Positions 58,809 to 64,000 of a stretch of DNA of 64,000 nucleotides are shown one piece after another. The stretch is from Mucisphaera sp965279675 (GTDB taxonomy: Bacteria; Planctomycetota; Phycisphaerae; Phycisphaerales; Phycisphaeraceae), in assembly GCF_965279675.1 (NCBI RefSeq), contig NZ_CBDIIJ010000002.1, positions 2,170,001 to 2,234,000 of the forward strand. The letters are read 5' to 3'. The stretch's first letter is position 1. Each line of letters starts with the position of its first letter. The notes below the pieces were generated by a model. The model did not search any database, was not told the origin of the DNA, and saw only the letters and a list, made by a program, of their open reading frames with translations. The position numbers were made by a program, and so were the translations under genes.

Positions 58809-60746
58809 ATGCCCGGCACACCCAGCACCAGCTATGACGTCATCGTCATCGGCGGCGGACACGCCGGCGCTGAGGCCGCATGGGCAGCCGCCAACCTGCT
58901 CCGCGAACGCTTCGAGGAATCCAATGGCCGAGAAGGCCGTGTAGCACTGGTCACGATTGATCCGCACAAAACCGGCGTCATGTCCTGCAACCCGGCCATT
59001 GGCGGTCTCGCCAAAGGCCAGATCGTCCGCGAGATCGACGCCCTAGGCGGGCTCATGCCCCTCGCCGCCGACGCCACCGGCATCCAGTTCCGGGTCCTGA
59101 ATCAATCTAAAGGTCCCGCCGTCCGCGGCCCCAGATGTCAGAGCGACAAGTACGCCTACGCCCGTGAAGTCCAGCGGCTCCTGAGCACCCGCCCCAACAT
59201 CCAAACGATCCTCGGCACGGTTGAAGACCTGCTCATCGAAGAGAGCCGTTGTGTCGGCATCAGCCTCACCAACGGCGATCGGCTGCTGGCACCCGCTGTC
59301 GTCCTTACCACCGGCACCTTCATGCGTGGGCTCATGCACACCGGCCAGAGCCAGACATCCGGCGGCCGCGTCGGCGAAAAACCCGCTGTTGGCATCTCCC
59401 TGACGCTTCAGCGCCTCGGTTTCGAACTCGCTCGCCTCAAGACCGGGACCCCGCCGAGACTCCATGCCGATTCCATCGATCTCGCCGGCCTCGAACGCCA
59501 GCCGGGCAACGACAACCCCGAGCCCTTCTCGGATCTCACCAGGCATCCGCTCGCAGATCGTTTGGGCCTTGGCAACCACCCAACCTATGTACGGGTTGCC
59601 GCCCGATTCCCGGTGATCGAGCAGCGCGTGTGTTGGATCACCCAGACGACCCCTCAGGTTCACGACGCCATCCGAGCCAATCTCGATCGTGCTCCGATGT
59701 ACAACGGCCAGATCGAAACGGCCGGCCCGCGTTATTGCCCGTCCATCGAGGACAAGGTCGTGCGTTTCGCCGATCGCACTTCACACCACGTCTTCCTCGA
59801 GCCCGAGTCGCTGGAGTCTGACGAGATCTACTGCAATGGTATCTCGACCTCACTCCCAGCAGACGTTCAGGAGCAGGTGGTTCGCGGGATGCCCGGCTGC
59901 GAGCACGCGAAGATCATCCGACACGGCTACGCCGTCGAGTACGACATGGTGCCCCCGCATCAGATCGATGCCACCACGATGACCAAACGCTACCCCGGTC
60001 TCTTCCTCGCCGGGCAGATCAACGGGACCTCGGGCTACGAGGAAGCCGCCGGCCAGGGATTGATCGCCGGTCTCAACGCCGTCCGCTACAGCCGAGGCGA
60101 CGACCTCGTGCGTCTCCGCCGAGATCAGGCCTACATCGGCGTGCTCATGGATGACCTGGTCACCAAAACCCCGCGCGAGCCGTATCGGATGTTCACCTCC
60201 CGCGCCGAGCATCGCCTGCTGCTCCGCGCCGACAACGCCTGGGACCGGCTCGCCCCGCTGGCCAGAGACTGGGGCCTGCTCGACAAGATCCATCAGAAAG
60301 CTGCCGACCTGCGTGACCTTGCGAAACAGGAAGCCGCAGAGCTGATCAACCAGAACAGACACAACCGTATCCCTTTCAACCAGTGGATCCGCCGGCCGGA
60401 AATCAACCTCGATCAGGTCGTCGCGGCGATGCAGGAAATATCGGCATCACCGCTGAGTTCAGACCGGCGTATTCTGGCTTCCATCGTGGCCGACAGCCGC
60501 TACGCCGGCTATATCGCCCGCCAGCAACGCGAGATCGAGCAACTCATGGAAGACGAGGCCGCTCAACTCCCCACCGACCTCGACTACACCGCCGTGGGTG
60601 GCCTCCGCACCGAAGCCGCCCTTGCCCTGAACAAGTTCAAGCCCGCCACCATCGGCCAGGCGACCCGAATCGAAGGCGTCAACCCCGCCGACCTCATGCT
60701 GGTCCGCATCTCACTTACCCGTGGTGGTGCACGCCAGGCGAGCTGA
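58809..60746 (+). CDS. mnmG: tRNA uridine-5-carboxymethylaminomethyl modification enzyme MnmG
   Basis: With MnmE it modifies the wobble uridine of several tRNAs. The 645-residue flavoprotein has the FAD fold VIVIGGGHAGAEAAWAAANLL, the conserved MSCNPAIGGLAKGQIVREIDALGGLM and GPAVRGPRCQSDKYAY, KTGTPPRL, and a C-terminal helical region. Length and boxes are normal. It appears in a plus-strand run with korAB upstream and zwf downstream. The preceding gene is 16 bp away, so co-transcription with korAB is likely. No mnmE is in the window. Confidence 0.96.
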   Translation: MPGTPSTSYDVIVIGGGHAGAEAAWAAANLLRERFEESNGREGRVALVTIDPHKTGVMSCNPAIGGLAKGQIVREIDALGGLMPLAADATGIQFRVLNQSKGPAVRGPRCQSDKYAYAREVQRLLSTRPNIQTILGTVEDLLIEESRCVGISLTNGDRLLAPAVVLTTGTFMRGLMHTGQSQTSGGRVGEKPAVGISLTLQRLGFELARLKTGTPPRLHADSIDLAGLERQPGNDNPEPFSDLTRHPLADRLGLGNHPTYVRVAARFPVIEQRVCWITQTTPQVHDAIRANLDRAPMYNGQIETAGPRYCPSIEDKVVRFADRTSHHVFLEPESLESDEIYCNGISTSLPADVQEQVVRGMPGCEHAKIIRHGYAVEYDMVPPHQIDATTMTKRYPGLFLAGQINGTSGYEEAAGQGLIAGLNAVRYSRGDDLVRLRRDQAYIGVLMDDLVTKTPREPYRMFTSRAEHRLLLRADNAWDRLAPLARDWGLLDKIHQKAADLRDLAKQEAAELINQNRHNRIPFNQWIRRPEINLDQVVAAMQEISASPLSSDRRILASIVADSRYAGYIARQQREIEQLMEDEAAQLPTDLDYTAVGGLRTEAALALNKFKPATIGQATRIEGVNPADLMLVRISLTRGGARQAS

Positions 60747-60775
60747 CCGCTGGCGAGCGCGACTGCGTTTTGACT

Positions 60776-60781
60776 TATAGT
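60776..60781 (+). promoter_or_regulatory. Candidate -10 box of zwf
   Basis: TATAGT lies six bases before the ATG at 60788, so initiation would fall at the start codon. No Shine-Dalgarno element is visible in between. The box lies in the 41-bp mnmG-zwf spacer, so zwf may also be transcribed from further upstream. Confidence 0.35.
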
Positions 60782-60787
60782 TTGGCC

Positions 60788-62305
60788 ATGCCCAATCCGT
60801 CCAGCCAGAACTGTCTGCTTGTGATATTCGGCGCCTCAGGCGACCTCACCAAGCGCAAGCTCATCCCCGCGCTGTTTACGCTCTGGCAAAACGGCAATCT
60901 CCCTGAACGCTTCGCCGTAGTCGGTATCGCCAGAACCGACTATTCCGACCAGGCCTATCGCGACGAGCTCTACGACTTCGATCCAAAGGCCTACGGCGAA
61001 GACCGAGCCAAATGGCAGGAGTTCTCCTCCCGAGTCCGCTATATCGCGGCTGACTCCACACAGGACGAAGCCTGGTCCGAAATCGAAAGAAGCCTCTGCC
61101 AGCTCGCGCAGGAAGTCGGCACCGGCGACAACATCCTCTTCTACCTATCACTGGCTCCCCAGTTCTTCGAGCCGGTCATCAAGAACATCGGCCGCTCAGG
61201 CCTCGTCACCGAGGGCCGCCGTTACTGCTCCCTCGGTGCCGACAAGCCCTGGCAGCGCATCGTGATCGAGAAGCCCTTCGGCTCCGATCCATCCTCCGCC
61301 GCCAGCCTGAACCAGACACTCGCCGAAGTCTTCGACGAATCAGTCATCTACCGCATCGATCATTACCTCGGCAAAGAGCTGGTCCAGAACATGCTGGTTC
61401 TCCGATTTGCCAACTCGCTCTTCGAGCCCATCTGGAACCAGCAATACGTCGATCACGTCCAGATCACCGCCTCCGAGACCGTCGGTGTCGAGGGTCGCGG
61501 CTCCTACTACGACTCCCCAGCAGGCGGGGCCATGCGCGACATGGTCCAGAGCCACCTGCTCCAGGTGCTCTCGGTCATCGCGATGGAACCGCCTGTGAGC
61601 CTCGATGCCGCAGACATCCGTACCGAGAAGATCAAGATCTTCAAAGCCCTCCGCGTGCCCAAGGCCGACGATATCCCCAACATCGCTGTCCGCGGCCAGT
61701 ACGGAGCCGGTCAGGTCAACGGCAAGTCGGTCATCGCCTACCGAGATGAGAAAGGCGTCGATCCCGAAAGCCAGACCGATACCTTCGCCGCGATGAACGT
61801 CTCGGTCGATACCTGGCGCTGGGGTGGCGTGCCCTTCTACCTCCGTTCCGGCAAGGCCATGGCTCGCAAGCAGACCGAGATCGCCATCTACCTCAAGCCC
61901 ACGCCCCACGTCCTGTTCCGTGAACAGGCCCGCAAGCTCAAGGCCAATCAGATCCTGATCTCGATTCAGCCCAATGAAGGCATCCGCCTGCGTTTCGAGG
62001 GCAAGGTCCCGGGGCTGGGTCTCCAGATCAAAGACGTCGTCATGGACTTCGACTACGTCAAACAGTGGGAGGCCTCCCCGCCCGATGGCTACGCCACCCT
62101 GCTGCACGACTGCATCCGAGGCGACCAGACCCTCTTTAAGCACCGCGACGAGATCGAGTGCGCCTGGGACGCCGTCCAGCCCGTCCTCGACTACTGGTCG
62201 GAAAATCCTCAGGACGACCTGCCCAACTACAACGCCGGTACCTGGGGACCCTCCAGCGCCGACATCATGATGGCCAAAGACGGCCGCTACTGGCACAACC
62301 TCTAG
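60788..62305 (+). CDS. zwf: Glucose-6-phosphate 1-dehydrogenase
   Basis: First enzyme of the oxidative pentose phosphate path, making 6-phosphogluconolactone and NADPH. The 505-residue product starts MPNPSSQNCLLVIFGASGDLTKRKLIPALF, with the NADP loop GASGDLTKRKL, then RIDHYLGKELVQNML for substrate binding and VIEKPFGSDPSSA. The ATG at 60788 is used. The frame is open upstream to 60383 inside mnmG, but that reading is not family-like. pgl follows after 19 bp, so the pair forms a small path operon. Confidence 0.96.
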   Translation: MPNPSSQNCLLVIFGASGDLTKRKLIPALFTLWQNGNLPERFAVVGIARTDYSDQAYRDELYDFDPKAYGEDRAKWQEFSSRVRYIAADSTQDEAWSEIERSLCQLAQEVGTGDNILFYLSLAPQFFEPVIKNIGRSGLVTEGRRYCSLGADKPWQRIVIEKPFGSDPSSAASLNQTLAEVFDESVIYRIDHYLGKELVQNMLVLRFANSLFEPIWNQQYVDHVQITASETVGVEGRGSYYDSPAGGAMRDMVQSHLLQVLSVIAMEPPVSLDAADIRTEKIKIFKALRVPKADDIPNIAVRGQYGAGQVNGKSVIAYRDEKGVDPESQTDTFAAMNVSVDTWRWGGVPFYLRSGKAMARKQTEIAIYLKPTPHVLFREQARKLKANQILISIQPNEGIRLRFEGKVPGLGLQIKDVVMDFDYVKQWEASPPDGYATLLHDCIRGDQTLFKHRDEIECAWDAVQPVLDYWSENPQDDLPNYNAGTWGPSSADIMMAKDGRYWHNL

Positions 62306-62324
62306 CACCGAACCGGAACCCAAC

Positions 62325-63128
62325 GTGAGCGCGACCGAACTCCAACTTCCAGGCGACCTCTGCATCGCACCCGATACCGACACCCTGTTCGAGCACCTCG
62401 GCAGGGCCCTGATCGCCAGTGCCGAACGCGCTATCGACCAGCGAGGTGTCTTCCACCTCGCTCTCTCAGGCGGGTCCACCCCCGAACCCTTCTACATCCG
62501 GCTGATGACCGACCCGACCTTCCGCGGGTTCCCCTGGGAGAAGACCCACATCTGGCTGGTCGATGACCGCCGCGTGCCCTTCCACGACGACAAGAGCAAC
62601 TGGAAGATGATCCGCGAAGCCCTCGCCGATCACGTCCCTATGCGCGCCAGCCAGAAGCACCCCATGCCCGTGATGGATCAGGACCCCGCCGCTGCCTACG
62701 AAGCCGAACTCGCAGAAGTCTTTGGCATCGACCCGAGTCCCGGCAAGGCTCCCATCCCTCGCATCGACTTCATTCTCCTCGGCATGGGCGGTGACGCCCA
62801 CACCGCCTCACTCTTCCCCGAGTCCGATGCCATCCAGGTCGACAACCGCTGGATCGTGGTCAACGAGGGCCCCAAAGTCACGCCTCCCGACCGCGTCACG
62901 ATGACCTTCCCACTGATCAACGCCGCACGAGCAGTTGCTGTGCTGCTCGCCGGGGCTGGAAAAGCCGAGAAGCTGCAAGAAGTCGCCAACGCCATCAACA
63001 ACGGCCGAGTCGACCTGAACCTCCTGCCGATCACAGGCATCCATCCGGAACGATTCGTCCCCGATACCCTCGAAGGCGAACCCGGCAACCTCACCTGGTT
63101 CCTCGACGAGCCCGCGGCAGGGCGGTAG
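62325..63128 (+). CDS. pgl: 6-phosphogluconolactonase
   Basis: Hydrolyses 6-phosphogluconolactone, the product of Zwf. The 267-residue SugarP-isomerase-like protein has FHLALSGGSTPEPFYIRL, WEKTHIWLVDDRRVPFHDDKSNW and DFILLGMGGDAHTASLFPES, the typical signatures of the DevB/Pgl family. The GTG at 62325 has CGGA 8 nt upstream. The gene converges on glnA; only 9 bp separate the stops. Confidence 0.94.
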   Translation: MSATELQLPGDLCIAPDTDTLFEHLGRALIASAERAIDQRGVFHLALSGGSTPEPFYIRLMTDPTFRGFPWEKTHIWLVDDRRVPFHDDKSNWKMIREALADHVPMRASQKHPMPVMDQDPAAAYEAELAEVFGIDPSPGKAPIPRIDFILLGMGGDAHTASLFPESDAIQVDNRWIVVNEGPKVTPPDRVTMTFPLINAARAVAVLLAGAGKAEKLQEVANAINNGRVDLNLLPITGIHPERFVPDTLEGEPGNLTWFLDEPAAGR

Positions 63129-63137
63129 CCGATTGAC

Positions 63138-64000
63138 TCAGACGTCGAAGTACATGCAGAACTCGTACGGGTGAGGTCGCTGTCGCAGCGCATCGATTTC
63201 ATTCTCCCGCTTGTAACGGATCCAGTAACGGATCGTGCTCTCGGTGAACACACCCTCGGGTAGCAGATACTCATGGTCCTTCTCGAGCGCTACCAGGGCC
63301 GATTCAAGGTCTGCCGGTGCCCGCTCCAGCCCCGCCGTCGTCTCTGGTTCGAGGTCGTATACGTTCCGATCCAGCGGTTCACCCGGATCGATCTTGTTCT
63401 TGATCCCGTCGATCGCCGCCATGAGGATCGCCGCGAAGGCCAGGTAGGGATTCGCCGAAGAATCCGGACACCGAAACTCGATCCGCTTCGACTTCGGATT
63501 CTGGTGATACACCGGTATCCGGATCGCCGCCGAGCGATTCCGCGAGGAATAGCACAGGTGTACCGGTGCCTCGAAGCCCGGCACCAGCCGTTTAAAAGAA
63601 TTGGTCGTCGGGTTGGTGAATGCCAGCAGCGACGGCGCGTGCTTCAGGATGCCACCGATCGCATACAACCCCAGCTGCGAAAGCCCCGCGTAGTGATTGC
63701 CGGCAAAAAGCGGCTTACCCTGCTTCCACAACGAAAAATGCGTGTGCATCCCAGAGCCGTTGTCACCCCAAAGCGGTTTCGGCATAAACGTCGCCACACG
63801 CCCGTGCCGCGCCGCCACCTGCTTCACCGCGTACTTGTACATCATGCACATGTCCGCCATCCGCAGCAGCGGGGCGTAAAGCAGGTCGATCTCCGCCTGC
63901 CCGCCCGTCGCAACCTCATGATGATGCGCCTCAACCGGCAGCCCCATCTCTTTCATCACGGCGCACATCTCCGACCGCAGGTCCGTCATCGAATCGACTG
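63138..64000 (-). CDS. glnA: Glutamine synthetase, C-terminal part (window edge)
   Basis: The frame runs off the right edge and codes for the C-terminal part of type I glutamine synthetase. It holds VEAHHHEVATGGQAEIDLLYAPLLRMADMCMMYKYAVKQVA, FMPKPLWGDNGSGMHTHFSLWKQGKPLF, the HAPSLLAFTNPTTNSFKRLVPGFEAPVHLCYSSRNRSAAIRIP loop, and the catalytic tail SKRIEFRCPDSSANPYLAFAAILMAAIDG. It ends ...RPHPYEFCMYFDV. The adenylylation-type loop is not seen in the visible part. The start lies outside the window. Confidence 0.95.
   Translation of the reverse strand, partial: VDSMTDLRSEMCAVMKEMGLPVEAHHHEVATGGQAEIDLLYAPLLRMADMCMMYKYAVKQVAARHGRVATFMPKPLWGDNGSGMHTHFSLWKQGKPLFAGNHYAGLSQLGLYAIGGILKHAPSLLAFTNPTTNSFKRLVPGFEAPVHLCYSSRNRSAAIRIPVYHQNPKSKRIEFRCPDSSANPYLAFAAILMAAIDGIKNKIDPGEPLDRNVYDLEPETTAGLERAPADLESALVALEKDHEYLLPEGVFTESTIRYWIRYKRENEIDALRQRPHPYEFCMYFDV

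Overview
The window looks like ordinary chromosomal DNA from a GC-rich bacterium, most likely a planctomycete of the class Phycisphaerae. The clues are a pseudopilin with a methylation motif and a C-terminal ADGHV box, a TCA branch with KorAB and a B. subtilis-like SdhCAB, a ResB/CcsA cytochrome c system with very large extracytoplasmic parts, and many short overlaps between convergent genes. No phage, transposon, CRISPR array or recognisable DNA-binding regulator was seen. The lineage is an inference from gene content, not from a marker-gene search.

Layout. 1-3 kb: a truncated class V aminotransferase, a LolA-like secreted protein and a short GH2-derived protein without catalytic residues. 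3.4-8 kb: a pseudopilin and the sdhCAB operon. 8-12.2 kb: DUF1844, hisI, an M24 peptidase, accB and accC. 12.2-16.9 kb: a lipoprotein hydrolase, an AT-rich insert with one membrane-protein gene, dapF, an M48 peptidase and a LarC1-only protein with a His-rich segment. 17-21.6 kb: sppA, a coiled-coil membrane protein, a flippase-like protein, RNase HI and a zinc-ribbon protein. 21.7-29.3 kb: tRNA-Ala(GGC) sharing a terminator with a Y-family polymerase, a lipoprotein hydrolase, an MTR-kinase-like protein, a YyaL protein fused to a DsbD-alpha-like domain, tatD and yqgE. 29.4-37.4 kb: an acetyltransferase, PilZ, an NDP-sugar dehydratase, a chemoreceptor, a secreted metallopeptidase and coaE. 37.5-46 kb: rho, proA, the c-di-AMP pair cdaR/cdaA, a MoxR ATPase, an ABC ATPase and pgsA. 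46-55 kb: one long minus-strand run (HI0933-type flavoprotein, S1 protein, degenerate aldo-keto reductase, alkyladenine glycosylase, ccsA, resB). 55-64 kb: crcB, korAB, mnmG, zwf, pgl and the end of glnA.

Functionally this is central metabolism (TCA: sdhCAB and korAB; oxidative pentose phosphate: zwf-pgl; fatty acid initiation: accBC; His, Lys/DAP, Pro and Gln synthesis), cytochrome c maturation, envelope upkeep, RNA/DNA maintenance and c-di-AMP signalling.

I did not find a clear new multi-gene system. The points most worth a second look are the 34% GC insert, the altered DGA motif of the diadenylate cyclase, the LarC1-only His-rich protein, the YyaL-DsbD fusion, two pseudoenzymes, a recurrent -10 box 6-8 nt before ATG codons, and a strong base-skew change across the window.
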